Positions 18,241-28,235 of a DNA stretch of 59,262 bases are shown here, in pieces. The stretch is taken from assembly GCF_003426025.1 (NCBI RefSeq), contig NZ_QJSH01000018.1:1-59262 (forward strand), read 5' to 3'. The notes under the pieces were generated by a model that was not told where the DNA came from, searched no databases, and saw nothing but the letters and a program-made list of their open reading frames with translations. Position 1 is the first letter of the stretch. The number at the start of each line of letters is the position of its first letter. This DNA is from Paraliobacillus quinghaiensis. GTDB lineage: Bacteria > Bacillota > Bacilli > Bacillales > Amphibacillaceae. A program made the position numbers and the translations under genes.

Positions 18241-18888
18241 ATGGCCGAAACACATAAATTTTCAAAAGGTGAAGAAATTGCAAATTCCGTAACACATGGA
18301 ATTGGTGTAATTTTAAGTATTGCCGCGCTTGTATTATTAATTGTTTTTGCTTCATTAGAAGGAAATGCTTGGCACATTATAAGTTTTACATTATTCGGTG
18401 TAACAATGGTGTTACTTTATACCTCATCCACCTTACTTCATAGCCTTCCTGATGGAAAAGCAAAAGATGTTTTTGAGATATTAGATCATTCCTCTATCTA
18501 TTTTTTTATTGCTGGTAGCTACACACCTTTTCTGTTTGTCGTTGTTCAAGGTGTACAAGGTTGGACATTATTCGGTATTGTATGGGGACTTGCAATTGGT
18601 GGAACTATATTTAAAATCTTTTTTGTTAAAAAATTCTTATTTATATCGACAATGCTCTATGTAGTAATGGGTTGGATGATTGTATTTACATGGGGACCAC
18701 TAACGGAAAAATTAGATCCTAATGGAATTGTATTATTGGTAATAGGTGGTTTATTGTATACACTTGGTGCTATTTTTTATGTATGGCGTGGCTTTAAATT
18801 TCACCATGCGCTTTGGCATCTATTTGTACTTGCAGGAACGATCGTACACTTTTTCTGCGTATTATTGTATGTTTTGCCAGTGAATTAG
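18241..18888 (+). CDS. Hemolysin III family (PAQR) membrane protein
   Basis: 215 residues with seven predicted membrane helices. Conserved PAQR positions are EEIANSVTHGIG at the N-terminus, LLHSLPDGKAKDVFEILDHSSIYFFIAGSYTPF (read in two parts), and the C-terminal histidine block HHALWHLFVLAGTIVHFF. These His/Asp/Ser residues form the metal site of the family. Function in bacilli (YplQ/YqfA relatives) is membrane stress or fluidity related but not settled. ATG at 18241 follows AAGGAGACCTTAGCC; the frame itself opens at 18220. Confidence 0.87.
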   Translation: MAETHKFSKGEEIANSVTHGIGVILSIAALVLLIVFASLEGNAWHIISFTLFGVTMVLLYTSSTLLHSLPDGKAKDVFEILDHSSIYFFIAGSYTPFLFVVVQGVQGWTLFGIVWGLAIGGTIFKIFFVKKFLFISTMLYVVMGWMIVFTWGPLTEKLDPNGIVLLVIGGLLYTLGAIFYVWRGFKFHHALWHLFVLAGTIVHFFCVLLYVLPVN

Positions 18889-18909
18889 TCTTTTTATACT
18901 TTTAAAAAA

Positions 18910-18945
18910 ATTGTATCGCCCAATTGACGATACAATTTTTATTTT
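18910..18945 (+). terminator. Terminator of the hemolysin III gene
   Basis: ATTGTATCG pairs with CGATACAAT and is followed by TTTTTATTTTT. Confidence 0.85.
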
Positions 18946-18950
18946 TGAAA

Positions 18951-19610
18951 TTTTTTCTAAAAGATTGTTGGTTAAGACACAATTTAAATAAACTGTGCAT
19001 TAAACTGCTAACTCGCTACGTCATCAATTAGTAACGTAAGTTACCGCTCCTCAAATAAAATTGGTTCCCTTTCCGCAGGCAGGGCTTTATGATGGGGCGA
19101 GTAATCGCAGCCCCACGGCTTCAGCTAACTCGGATAAGCAAATCTTTTCGGTGGGCCGAGTAACCGCAGGCCCAAAGTTCGCTTTCCGAGTGGATCTTCA
19201 GCTCGCGCTGTTCCTGCAGGACAAGGAATGCTTCAATGAACTCACATCGCACGAAGGAAATCGATCTATATTTCCGAGGAGTGTTACCAATTTTATTTGA
19301 TACGCTAGATAGTTTAAAAAGTTGTTGATAATGTATTACAGACCATTTGATGCGGCAGAAAAGCTTATTAATTACAGCCTTAATTATGATCAGAACCTCT
19401 AACTAGCGAAGGAAGCAAAGGCTTGACACTCCTACGGGAACAGCACGAGCCGAAAATCCATTTTTAGAAGTGCATTTTCTTCTAAAAATTAGTTGAGGCC
19501 GTGCCCGTGGAAAGGGAAAGCCTTTGCTGACGTAGCGGGTTAGTAACTCCAGCTAATGCGGTTTTTATATCAAGTCTGAATATTTAAAAGCAACAATCTT
19601 TTACGAAAAG
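18951..19610. repeat. Composite palindromic intergenic repeat, copy R2
   Basis: The left terminus TTTTTTCTAAAAGATTGTTG and the right terminus CAACAATCTTTTACGAAAAG are near-inverted repeats. Inside, a minus-oriented half (18951 to about 19210) and a plus-oriented half (about 19420-19610) share the blocks GGAAAGGG, GTAGCGGG/CGCTAC, TTAGCTGA and GATCCA with copies R1 and R3. The segment between is unrelated filler. It contains GC-rich tracts unlike the AT-rich surroundings. No convincing gene is inside; it begins right after the hemolysin III terminator and ends 28 bases before the glgD stop. Confidence 0.8.
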
Positions 19611-19637
19611 AGCCTATTTCTTTCTTTATCAGCGTCT

Positions 19638-20735
19638 TTACCCTATTTCTCTTCCAATTATTTTATGTTTTGTGACTACCTTAGGACTTGTCATCGTTCC
19701 ACTTAGGCGTTCAAATGGGAGAATTGCTAATTCTTTATCAACAATTACACCATCCAACTGCGCATATTCACCAATAACTGACTTTGGAAAAACAATACTA
19801 TTTTTTATTACAGCACCTTTTTCTACTCGTGTCCCTCGAAACAAGATACTATTTTCCACTTCACCTTCAATCACACATCCGTTTGCAATAATAACATTTT
19901 TCACCTTTGATGTTTCACCATACTTTGTTGGTGGTTCATCCTTTAATTTAGAGTAAATCTCATTTGGACTAAACAGTGCGTGCGCTAAAAAACAGGATTC
20001 TAATAATTGCATATTGGACTGATAATACGAAGCTACACTATCAATCTTTTGTACATAACCATCAAACTTGAACGCGTTCATACTATATTTATCAGCACTC
20101 TCCATTAATATCTCTAACAAATTAACAGATTGGTGTGCATGTTTTTTTATTAATTGAATTAATAAATCTTTTCTCAGTACAAATATATCTAAAGATCCAT
20201 GCGGACTACCTGATGCTTTAAAGCTTGATATGTTCTGAAAATCATCCAGCAAAATATTCGACAATGAAAGGTCATCATTCTCTTTCTGTTTATATAATAC
20301 TGTAATATCTGAACCTGAATGAATATGATGTTTTATTAAGCCTTTAAAGTCAATATTCATGATTAAACTTCCAAAAGATAATAAGACATATGTTTGATTA
20401 CTTTTCTCTAAATAATCTAAGTGTTGATTCAATATAGAAATGTCACCTTGATTATTATTTGCTAATGCATTCTGAGGAAAAATAAATAAACCATCTTGCT
20501 TATACTCGAGATCCCAGTCTTTCCCTGAACCCAGGTGATCAAGGAGTGAACGATAATTGGGAGGGGCAAAAACTGCAATATTTCTTATATTTGCTTGAAC
20601 CATATTAGATAAAATAAAATCAATGATACGATACCGCCCTGCATACGGAATAGATGCTTGACAGCGGTGCGATCCTAAAGCCTGCAAGTTTGGGTTTTCT
20701 TGTGTAACATTGATGATCCCTAATACATCTTTCAT
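19638..20735 (-). CDS. glgD: Glucose-1-phosphate adenylyltransferase regulatory subunit GlgD
   Basis: 365 residues, the GlgD partner subunit of bacillal ADP-glucose pyrophosphorylase. It has a degenerate N-terminal nucleotidyltransferase domain ([20 protein letters not shown]) and a C-terminal left-handed beta-helix ([18 protein letters not shown], then [19 protein letters not shown]). Its start overlaps the glgC stop by 4 bases (ATGA), so the two are translationally coupled and form the heteromeric enzyme. No other glycogen gene (glgB, glgA, glgP) follows; a palindromic repeat starts 28 bases past the stop. Confidence 0.92.
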   Translation of the reverse strand: MKDVLGIINVTQENPNLQALGSHRCQASIPYAGRYRIIDFILSNMVQANIRNIAVFAPPNYRSLLDHLGSGKDWDLEYKQDGLFIFPQNALANNNQGDISILNQHLDYLEKSNQTYVLLSFGSLIMNIDFKGLIKHHIHSGSDITVLYKQKENDDLSLSNILLDDFQNISSFKASGSPHGSLDIFVLRKDLLIQLIKKHAHQSVNLLEILMESADKYSMNAFKFDGYVQKIDSVASYYQSNMQLLESCFLAHALFSPNEIYSKLKDEPPTKYGETSKVKNVIIANGCVIEGEVENSILFRGTRVEKGAVIKNSIVFPKSVIGEYAQLDGVIVDKELAILPFERLSGTMTSPKVVTKHKIIGREIG

Positions 20736-21907
20736 AGACGATTTACTCCCCCTTGATTCGCATATAACTGGACAGACTTTTTATAACTTGAGCCTTGATC
20801 CACTAATTCAATTGGGCCATCTTCACTCCCAATAATCATTCCATCTGGTATAATTTCTCCTTCTCCTATGACCGCTCGCTGAATCCTTACGTTTTTACCG
20901 ATTTTGGCTGTCGGCATAATGACTGCATCTTTAATTAACGATCCTTCACCAATCTCAACACCATAAAACACTACAGAATGATCCACTTCTCCCAGAACGA
21001 TACATCCTTCATTAATCATCGAATCTTTCACTATAGCATGATCTCCTATAAATTGTGGTGGCAAATTAAGGTTTACTGATCGTAAACGCCTTTTCTGATC
21101 TTTTAAGTCCAATGAACAATCGTCGTTTAACAAATCTAAATTTGCCTCCCACAAACTATCAATTGTCCCAACATCTTTCCAATAACCAGAAAATTGATAT
21201 GCAAAAAGGGAACAATCATCATTTAGCATGGCAGGAATAATATCTTTTCCAAAGTCTGAACCTGATAGCTCAGATTTTTCATCTTCAATTAAGTATTTCT
21301 TAAGTTTTTTCCAATTAAAAATATAGACACCCATGGATGCAAGGTTATTTTGGGGATAATCGGGTTTTTCCTCGAATTCAAGAATCTGATCATTTTCATC
21401 TGTATTCATTATGCCGAACCGGTGTGCTTCATCCCAAGGTACTTCTATAACGGAAATTGTTACATCAGCATTATTTTGCTTATGTTCTTCAAGCATTTCT
21501 TGATAATCCATGTTATAAATATGATCACCAGATATAACAAGCACATATTCTGGCTGATATCGTTCAATAAATGTAATATTTTCATAAATAGCATTAGCCG
21601 TTCCTTTATACCAGCGGCCACCTTGCTGTTGTACGTATGGAGGTAATATATGGAGCCCACCATTTTTACGATTCAAATCCCACGCTGCTCCTACACCTAA
21701 ATACGCATTTAAGAGTAGTGGCTCATATTGTGTTAATACACCAACTGTATCAATGTCTGAATTGGTACAATTACTTAATGTAAAGTCAATAATACGATAT
21801 TTACCCCCAAAAGGAACTGCTGGTTTGGCAACACTTTTTGTTAGGCTTTTTAACCTTTTTCCCTCCCCACCTGCTAAAAGCATTGCCACTATTTCTTTAC
21901 GCGTCAT
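20732..21907 (-). CDS. glgC: Glucose-1-phosphate adenylyltransferase catalytic subunit GlgC
   Basis: 391 residues. It makes ADP-glucose from ATP and glucose-1-phosphate, the committed step of glycogen synthesis. The nucleotide-binding motif is [16 protein letters not shown], followed by [15 protein letters not shown] and the substrate loop GTANAIYEN; the C-terminal beta-helix has [14 protein letters not shown]. The RBS is AGAGAGGGGAAATTGG. It is first gene of the glgCD pair. In B. subtilis glgCD sits inside glgBCDAP; glgB is not upstream here, where a helicase gene lies. Confidence 0.95.
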   Translation of the reverse strand: MTRKEIVAMLLAGGEGKRLKSLTKSVAKPAVPFGGKYRIIDFTLSNCTNSDIDTVGVLTQYEPLLLNAYLGVGAAWDLNRKNGGLHILPPYVQQQGGRWYKGTANAIYENITFIERYQPEYVLVISGDHIYNMDYQEMLEEHKQNNADVTISVIEVPWDEAHRFGIMNTDENDQILEFEEKPDYPQNNLASMGVYIFNWKKLKKYLIEDEKSELSGSDFGKDIIPAMLNDDCSLFAYQFSGYWKDVGTIDSLWEANLDLLNDDCSLDLKDQKRRLRSVNLNLPPQFIGDHAIVKDSMINEGCIVLGEVDHSVVFYGVEIGEGSLIKDAVIMPTAKIGKNVRIQRAVIGEGEIIPDGMIIGSEDGPIELVDQGSSYKKSVQLYANQGGVNRL

Positions 21908-22215
21908 CCAATTTCCCCTCTCTGCTGTTTATTTTCAGTTTGATGGATTTAAAGTAACGATCCTCCAAACTTTTTATCAATAATAATTTAGCTGTTTTTA
22001 TTCGTTCTAAATAAATTGATTTTTAATTCTATGTTTGAATTATAAAAAATTGCATAAAAAACAAAAAAAGTAACCTAATATTTATTAAATAGATAAAAAA
22101 TACTAGAATTCCGTAACCTGCACGGTTACTAACCTTATGATGCTTTTCTTAATTAAAATCTTGTACAAGGTTACATCTTCAAATAGACAGCGCTTACATA
22201 ATGGTAGATTCTAAA
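21908..22215. other. Leader/intergenic region upstream of glgC
   Basis: No gene is seen. On the minus strand there is an imperfect dyad GGTTAGTAACC near 22125 and a possible promoter (TTGAAG, 18 bases, TTTAAT) just downstream of the cre-like site at 22185-22198. The leader would then be about 230 bases long and is AT-rich without a recognised riboswitch. Confidence 0.4.
22185..22198 (-). promoter_or_regulatory. Candidate cre (CcpA) site upstream of glgCD
   Basis: TGTAAGCGCTGTCT on the minus strand fits the catabolite-responsive element consensus TGWAANCGNTNWCA in 13 of 14 positions (last base differs). It lies about 280 bases before glgC, just upstream of a possible -35. Carbon catabolite control of glgCD is therefore plausible but unproven. 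Confidence 0.4.
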
Positions 22216-22245
22216 AAAAAATTCCCCTATAGTTAGGAGAATTTT
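22211..22245 (-). terminator. Terminator of the YfmL-like helicase gene
   Basis: Minus-strand ATTCTCC-loop-GGGGAAT followed by TTTTTTTT, about 10 bases past the stop codon. Confidence 0.75.
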
Positions 22246-22253
22246 TTACCATT

Positions 22254-23381
22254 TTATTTTTTATTGATTAATTGACCTTTCCTCAAAACCTGCTCGTTTA
22301 ATTCGATATTTAACTCACGGCCAATTAATTTCAGGTCGCGTTCTTCTGCTGGTGTGATAATTGAAAGTACGTTCCCTTCTTCGGTAGCACCCAATCGACC
22401 TGTTCGACCAGATCGATGGATATATTGCTTCGATTCTGCAGGTACATCCATTTGAATCACATAAGAAAGGTCGTTGATATCAAGTCCTCGAGCAGCCACA
22501 TCTGTAGCAAGCAATAATTGTAGCTCTTTATTCAAAAATTGCCTAACTGCTTTTTCGCGCTCTTGCTTTTTCAAATCTCCGTGTAATGCACCAACATCCA
22601 TACCTCTATACTCTAATTTCTCCGCATTCACGGATAAATTTCCGATATCTCTGAAGAAAACTAAAGCTTGAATACCATGATTTCTTATGATCTTTCGTAA
22701 TACATCAATTTTATCTCTTGCTTCACAAACAATATAACTGTACGTAACATCTGGTGTTCCAGCATCTTCATTTTTCACTCGAATCGTCTTCGGTTCTCTC
22801 ATAAATGACTGTGCTTCTTGTTCTAATGCTTCTGGAACTGTCGCAGAAAACAATAACATTTGCCTATCTCTTGGCACACTCTTTATAATCGAAAATAAAC
22901 TGTCTTTATGTTCAGGTACAAGAAGTTGATCCGCTTCATCCAAGACAATTGTTTTTACTTCATGGACTTTCAGCTTCTTTTGTTTAATCAATTCAAGTAC
23001 TCTACCAGGCGTACCTATAATAACATGCGGCTTCTTCTTTAGTTTTTCTATCTGCCGTTTAATATTTGCTCCACCAATTAATGTAACACCAGAAATTTCG
23101 CTTTCTTTCGTCCAATTTTGAAGCTCATGATGAATCTGCATCACCAATTCATGGGATGATGCTAAAATAACAACTTGTACTTGTTTCTTTGTCAAATCAA
23201 TTTCTTGTAGCAATGGCAATAAGTAAGCTAATGTTTTTCCACTACCAGTTGGAGATTCTGCAATAACATCTTCCCCTTGGATAATAAGTGGTGCAGTTTT
23301 TTCTTGGACTGCTGTTGGTTTTTCAAAACCCGCGTTTTCCCACGCACTTTTCAAAAACGCTTGCATGCTATCGTCAAACAT
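22254..23381 (-). CDS. DEAD-box RNA helicase, YfmL-like
   Basis: About 375 residues, the compact helicase core with almost no C-terminal extension, as in B. subtilis YfmL (376). Motifs: PTAVQEKTAP (Q), ESPTGSGKTLAYLLP (I), VVILASSHELVMQIH (Ia), VLDEADQLL (II), FSATVPE (III), HRSGRTGRLG (VI). YfmL acts in ribosome assembly and cold tolerance; the same is inferred. The frame opens at 23483, but the ATG of MFDDSMQAF after AAAGGAGCATATCTACTT is used. Confidence 0.88.
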   Translation of the reverse strand: MFDDSMQAFLKSAWENAGFEKPTAVQEKTAPLIIQGEDVIAESPTGSGKTLAYLLPLLQEIDLTKKQVQVVILASSHELVMQIHHELQNWTKESEISGVTLIGGANIKRQIEKLKKKPHVIIGTPGRVLELIKQKKLKVHEVKTIVLDEADQLLVPEHKDSLFSIIKSVPRDRQMLLFSATVPEALEQEAQSFMREPKTIRVKNEDAGTPDVTYSYIVCEARDKIDVLRKIIRNHGIQALVFFRDIGNLSVNAEKLEYRGMDVGALHGDLKKQEREKAVRQFLNKELQLLLATDVAARGLDINDLSYVIQMDVPAESKQYIHRSGRTGRLGATEEGNVLSIITPAEERDLKLIGRELNIELNEQVLRKGQLINKK

Positions 23382-23537
23382 AAGTAGATATGCTCCTTTA
23401 AAAAAATTAGTATTAGTCACTGAAGTATAGCATGTTTTTCTTAAAAATTGAAAATAGGAGTGCATTAACCACAGTTCAAACACTAATATATGCTAAAATA
23501 AATACAATCTATCTACAAAGAGGAAGGGAAGGAACCA

Positions 23538-24977
23538 ATGACATTTCAAATTGAAGAAGCAACAATTAGAGATATACAAGAGGCATTACAAGCAGGTATT
23601 GTCACCTCGAAACAACTGGTACAGCAATATATTGATCGAATTGAAGCATTAGATCAAAACGGACCAAAAATTAATGCGATCCGCCAAATCAATCCAGATG
23701 CACTTTTTTTGGCTGAAGTTTGTGACAAAGAGCGTGGAAAAGAAAAGCAAGGCCCACTATACGGTGTCCCTATTATTCTAAAAGACAACATAGATACAGC
23801 GGATAAAATGGCTACAACTGCTGGGTCTGTTGCACTCAAAGATAATTACGCTAAAAGGGATGCTTTTATAGTATCGAAATTGCGTGAAGCTGGTGCGATA
23901 ATTTTAGGCACTGCTAATCTAACAGAGTTTGCTAATTTTATGGCCTATGAGATGCCGAATGGCTATAGTTCACTTGGTGGACAAGTTTTAAATCCATATA
24001 AACCTGGAGTATTTGATGTTGGTGGCTCTAGTGCAGGAACTGGCGCTGCAGTTGCTGCGAATCTTGTTACGGCTGGAATAGGTACAGAAACTTCAGGATC
24101 AATTCTTAGTCCAGCTAGTAGTAATTCACTTGTAGGTTTAAAGCCAACAGTCGGATTAGTTAGCCGTTCTGGCATCATACCAATATCACATAGCCAAGAT
24201 ACAGCGGGACCATTAACAAAAACAGTTGAAGATGCAGCTATCATGTTAAATGCAATTGCTGGGTATGACGAAGCTGATATCGTAACAAAAAACTGTGTAG
24301 ACAACGTCCCGTCTGATTATACTGCATTTCTATTAGAAAATGGATTAAATGAAAGCCGGATTGGAATAGATAGAAGTACATTTAACGAATTATCTGCTAA
24401 TGAAAAAGCAGTAATGGAAGAGTCTATTTCTACCATCGAGAAGTTAGGTGCTACAATTATCGATCCAATTGAAGTTTCAGCTCCAGAGTTGGATATGGTA
24501 GTGATGAAGCATGAATTTAAACATGATTTAAATGCCTACCTTGAAAATGTATCAGATGCTGTTCCTGTTCATAATCTGGAAGAAATTATTGCTTATAATA
24601 AGAACCATGCTGAAGTAGCCCTGCGGTATAACCAAGAGCTTTTGGAGGATTCTCAAGCTATGAGTGACGATCCAAATGACTCTACTTACTTAGAGAGTCG
24701 TGCATCAGATGTGAAATATGCGGGTGAACTTGGTATAGACACTACTATGAAGCAACATAATTTAGATGCGATTCTTTCCGTTAATAATTGGGGTGCAGCA
24801 TTGCCAGCTAAGGCAGGATATCCTTCTATAACAGTACCGGCTGGTTACACAGACGAAGGGAAACCTGTTGGTGTTACGTTTAGTGCAAAGGCTTTTAGTG
24901 AACCAACATTACTTAAGTTTGGCTATGCTTATGAACAAGCAACAAAACATCGGAAACAACCTATGGTTAACAATTAG
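23538..24977 (+). CDS. Amidase signature family protein
   Basis: 479 residues. The Ser-cisSer-Lys triad is visible: lysine in GVPIILKDNIDTA, first serine in DVGGSSAGTGAAVA, and catalytic serine in GTETSGSILSPASSNSLVG. The usual GGSSGGS loop reads GGSSAGT here. Family members hydrolyse amides (GatA relatives, 6-aminohexanoate hydrolases, peptide amidases). It is too divergent at the C-terminus and has no gatB/gatC neighbours, so it is not the tRNA amidotransferase subunit. The RBS is GAAGGGAAGGAACCA. Monocistronic. Confidence 0.87.
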   Translation: MTFQIEEATIRDIQEALQAGIVTSKQLVQQYIDRIEALDQNGPKINAIRQINPDALFLAEVCDKERGKEKQGPLYGVPIILKDNIDTADKMATTAGSVALKDNYAKRDAFIVSKLREAGAIILGTANLTEFANFMAYEMPNGYSSLGGQVLNPYKPGVFDVGGSSAGTGAAVAANLVTAGIGTETSGSILSPASSNSLVGLKPTVGLVSRSGIIPISHSQDTAGPLTKTVEDAAIMLNAIAGYDEADIVTKNCVDNVPSDYTAFLLENGLNESRIGIDRSTFNELSANEKAVMEESISTIEKLGATIIDPIEVSAPELDMVVMKHEFKHDLNAYLENVSDAVPVHNLEEIIAYNKNHAEVALRYNQELLEDSQAMSDDPNDSTYLESRASDVKYAGELGIDTTMKQHNLDAILSVNNWGAALPAKAGYPSITVPAGYTDEGKPVGVTFSAKAFSEPTLLKFGYAYEQATKHRKQPMVNN

Positions 24978-24993
24978 AAGTGTTTTAACATGC

Positions 24994-25036
24994 AAAATGC
25001 TTGGAAAGGAGTTATAACTTTCCAAGCATTTTTTTA
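24994..25036 (+). terminator. Terminator of the amidase gene
   Basis: AAAATGCTTGGAAAG pairs perfectly with CTTTCCAAGCATTTT, followed by TTTTATT. Confidence 0.9.
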
Positions 25037-25152
25037 TTAAATAACGAAACGAATGTCTTCGAACACCTTCAAATCAAGATTTTTATCAAAAATAACGTAA
25101 TAAATGTCCAATAAAAATATTATAATTCTCCAAAAATCTACCTTACCCTCAA

Positions 25153-26142
25153 TCACTCAAATACTGCAATTTGCTGTGACACCTTATCGATCTCATCAAG
25201 ATCATCTTTTGATAAAGTAAACTGTAATGTCCCAATATTTTCTTCAACGTGGTGTACCTTTGATGCTCCTGGAATTGCTACCACAGTCTCACCATGAAAA
25301 TGAATTAACCAGTTCAGCGCTATTTGTGTTTGACTAACATTATACTTTGTTGCTTTCTCTTCCAATAAATCAATCAACGGCTGTGTTTTTGCTAATCCTT
25401 CTGGTTTGAAAAATTTCATGTACTTACGCGGTCCTTTTATATTCTTAATTAAATCAGGATTTTTATGAAACTTCCCAGATAATATTCCTTGTTCTAAAGG
25501 TGAATACGCGATAATTGTAATTCCTAACTCTTTTGCAACATCTAATGTACCGTTTTTTTCGATTCTACGATCTAGTAAACTGTACTTCACTTGGTTTGAT
25601 GCTAAGAAATAACCTTCTTCCTCTAAAGTCTCATGTGCCAGTCTCATTTTACTCGCATTATAATTACTTACACCTGCTTGCTTTATTTTTCCATTCTTAA
25701 GGAGTTTAGCCATCTCTTTCATTTCATTTCTCACACTGGAAAATGAAAAAGGTTGATGAATTTGATACAAATCAATTTGTCTGCCATCTAATGCATTTGT
25801 TCGTTCACCTATTGATTTTGTTATCGATGAAGCTTTACGGAATAAAGGCCACCATTTTGTTGCAATTAGCGCATCATCGGTAATTTCACCAATGCTATTT
25901 AGCGCTTCAGCTAAAGCTTTCTCAGACTCTCCCTTGCCATATACCTCAGCTGTATCAAACCAATTAATTCCGCCTTCTAGACTTAGTTTCACAATCTTGT
26001 TTATATCTTCCTGGTCCATCTTAGCCCAAAAGCTTCCCACCATTCCTCTTCCCTTACTAAATTGCCAACAGCCTAAACCTAGTGCAGAAATTTTTGTAGA
26101 TGACCGGCCTAAATTTCTCAGTTCTACAGGTGTTGCTTTCAT
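25153..26142 (-). CDS. Aldo/keto reductase
   Basis: 329 residues, TIM barrel. The catalytic tetrad is present: Asp and Tyr in WFDTAEVYGKGESE, Lys in ALIATKWWPL, His in DLYQIHQPFSF. The NADP-binding end has AIPGASKVHHVEENIG. It reduces aldehydes or ketones; the substrate is unknown. It resembles the AKR11-like general stress oxidoreductases of bacilli. The start is ATG after GAGGGGAATGGTCGTAA (slightly long spacing). No clear terminator was found downstream. Confidence 0.88.
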   Translation of the reverse strand: MKATPVELRNLGRSSTKISALGLGCWQFSKGRGMVGSFWAKMDQEDINKIVKLSLEGGINWFDTAEVYGKGESEKALAEALNSIGEITDDALIATKWWPLFRKASSITKSIGERTNALDGRQIDLYQIHQPFSFSSVRNEMKEMAKLLKNGKIKQAGVSNYNASKMRLAHETLEEEGYFLASNQVKYSLLDRRIEKNGTLDVAKELGITIIAYSPLEQGILSGKFHKNPDLIKNIKGPRKYMKFFKPEGLAKTQPLIDLLEEKATKYNVSQTQIALNWLIHFHGETVVAIPGASKVHHVEENIGTLQFTLSKDDLDEIDKVSQQIAVFE

Positions 26143-26244
26143 TTACGACCATTCCCCTCTTGATTCTATTGATAAATTATTTTTAATCGCATACTTGCAG
26201 TCTAGGCTTATTTAGTTGGTTTGTAAAAAATAAGCAACTACAAA

Positions 26245-27258
26245 TCAAAATGTTATGAAATAAATCATTCCTGTCAATATAATGATTACAAAACCTACAA
26301 AAAGTAATGCAATGATTCTTGATGTATTAGCAACTTGTATCTCTTTCCAATTAATTGGTTTGATACCACTTACCCAGAACACAACGATGGCTGATAATAA
26401 AATAGCATGAATATTAACGAGCAATAATAGAAATGGTGTCACTGCATACACCCACTCACCTGCTCCCATCATCATTCCAAATACAATAGTTGGTGGTAAG
26501 AGAGCAACAGAAACCATCACTCCTACTAATGCCTCAGAGACGCGCTTGGCAAAAGATAATGCTCCTGCAGCTCCTGCTGCTAATGCCAAAATAATATCCA
26601 TCAATTCTATATTTGTTCGTGCTTGAAATTCCCTACTATCTAGGGGTAATTCGAATATAATGCCAAATAGAATCGAGATAACAATCGGAAGTGCTAAACC
26701 ATATAGTGCTGTGATTACTGAGCGACGCATTAGTTTATAATCACCTAAGACAGCCGCAAAAGAAAGAGAGGTGTAAGGTCCAATCAAGGGTGCAATTACC
26801 ATTGCTCCAATTACCACTGCTGCACTGTTCTTTACAATTCCAGCTGTTGCAACTATTGCTGATAAAACGAGCATCCAAGTAAAATTGGAATTAATTTGAC
26901 TAGCAGAATGAACAACATTATATAATTCATGCCTACTCGCTCTCAACACTTCTTCCTTACTTTCCTTTTCTACTTTTTCCTCTTTGCTTTTGTTTTCCTC
27001 GTCATCTTCTTCTATACGAGGAACATAGGTTGAAATGTTATACAATAATGCACGCATTTCTTCATCGTATTTGGAATCCATTTCTAAAAAGTTAAGAATA
27101 TTCTCCGCATGTTTTTTCTGAATCAACAGCTTAAATACTTGTTCTTGATCAGATATTCTTGTATGCCAATGAGAAATAATGGAGAACTCTTCTAGTTTTT
27201 CTTGAAAGTGATCTATTTTGTCATTTGGAATGTATACTTCGATTAGCTGTAACTCCAT
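26245..27258 (-). CDS. DUF389 family membrane protein (TIGR00341-like)
   Basis: 337 residues. The N-terminal third is soluble with an acidic/lysine-rich stretch (about 85-105). The remaining part has about six membrane helices, including the family signatures VVIGAMVIAPLIGPYTSLSF and GALSFAKRVSEALVGVMVSV followed by ALLPP. Function is unknown; homologues are widespread in bacteria and archaea. ATG follows GAGGGAAAAATAG. It is separated by 83 bases from the SDR gene upstream and could share its transcript. Confidence 0.8.
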   Translation of the reverse strand: MELQLIEVYIPNDKIDHFQEKLEEFSIISHWHTRISDQEQVFKLLIQKKHAENILNFLEMDSKYDEEMRALLYNISTYVPRIEEDDEENKSKEEKVEKESKEEVLRASRHELYNVVHSASQINSNFTWMLVLSAIVATAGIVKNSAAVVIGAMVIAPLIGPYTSLSFAAVLGDYKLMRRSVITALYGLALPIVISILFGIIFELPLDSREFQARTNIELMDIILALAAGAAGALSFAKRVSEALVGVMVSVALLPPTIVFGMMMGAGEWVYAVTPFLLLLVNIHAILLSAIVVFWVSGIKPINWKEIQVANTSRIIALLFVGFVIIILTGMIYFITF

Positions 27259-27341
27259 CTATTTTTCCCTCGCTAGTTAAATAAAGTTTCTTCTTATCAT
27301 ATGGAAGTTAGATATTAATATTATAAAATTTAAAATTATAC

Positions 27342-28085
27342 TTAATGTTCATACATCATTTTCCGTGTCATGCCACCATCAATTACTATGTTTTCCCCAG
27401 TGATAAAATCATTTAAAGGGTTTGTTAAAAATAAACAAGCTCGAGCAATATCCTCTGGCTTACCAACACGTTTAGATGGATGTTGGGTATGATCTATTTG
27501 ACGTAACGCTTCATAATTTTCAGTTGCAATCCAGCCAGGACTGATAGCGTTAACTGTTATATTCTCTTCTTGTAATGTTAGTGCAAGAGAATGAGTTAAG
27601 GCGTATATTCCTCCTTTACTTGCTGAATAGCTTTCTGTATTTGGTTCAGACATAAACGCTCTTGTTGACGCAAGATTAACAATTGCCCCACCATTACCAC
27701 GCATGATTTTGGCAGCTTCTTGAGCACAAAGAAATACTCCACGTAAATTAGTATTTATAATATCGTCCCACTCAGTAACTGATAAATCAAAAAATGATTT
27801 AAAACGTGAGACACCTGCATTATTTATTAAGATGTCAATTACTCCAAATGTTTCAACAGTCCGTTTCATTAGTTGCTCAATTGAATTAGGATCTCTAACA
27901 TCAGTCTCTATAAATATCGTTTCTGCTCCTTCTTCTCGAGTCAAGCGTAAAACTTCTTCACCAGCCTTTTTATCAATATCAGCAATGACTACACGTGCAC
28001 CTTCTTTGGCATAAACCTTTACAATTGCTTGGCCAATTCCATTTGCACCACCTGTTACAATGACTACCTTCTCCGTAAATGTCAT
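27342..28085 (-). CDS. Short-chain dehydrogenase/reductase
   Basis: 247 residues. The NAD(P) motif is VTGGANGIGQ, NNAGV follows at about 88, and the catalytic Ser-Tyr-Lys are in NLASTRAF and YSASKGGIYAL. The C-terminal signature is TGENIVIDGGMTRKM. This is the classical SDR of the glucose-1-dehydrogenase/3-oxoacyl-ACP-reductase-like group; the substrate is unknown. The frame opens five codons earlier, but the ATG of MTFTEKV stands after GGAGGTAGAACAG. Confidence 0.87.
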   Translation of the reverse strand: MTFTEKVVIVTGGANGIGQAIVKVYAKEGARVVIADIDKKAGEEVLRLTREEGAETIFIETDVRDPNSIEQLMKRTVETFGVIDILINNAGVSRFKSFFDLSVTEWDDIINTNLRGVFLCAQEAAKIMRGNGGAIVNLASTRAFMSEPNTESYSASKGGIYALTHSLALTLQEENITVNAISPGWIATENYEALRQIDHTQHPSKRVGKPEDIARACLFLTNPLNDFITGENIVIDGGMTRKMMYEH

Positions 28086-28235
28086 CTGTTCTACCTCCAT
28101 TTATATTTTATCTTAATTTGATCTTATCATTTTTACCTTTTTAGCAATAGTTACGCTGTACGTAATGTCTTGTATAAGATCTTTTAGTAATGTTTATTAT
28201 ATTTATTAGCTAGATCAAAAAAGGAGATGTTTATA

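Noticed and set aside
19061-19300. 79-residue open frame in the intergenic repeat R2
   Set aside because: It is within the GC-rich palindromic element, without RBS or recognisable domain.
23538-24977. GatA subunit of the tRNA amidotransferase
   Set aside because: No gatC or gatB neighbours, and the loop and C-terminus differ from GatA; a general amidase is a better call.
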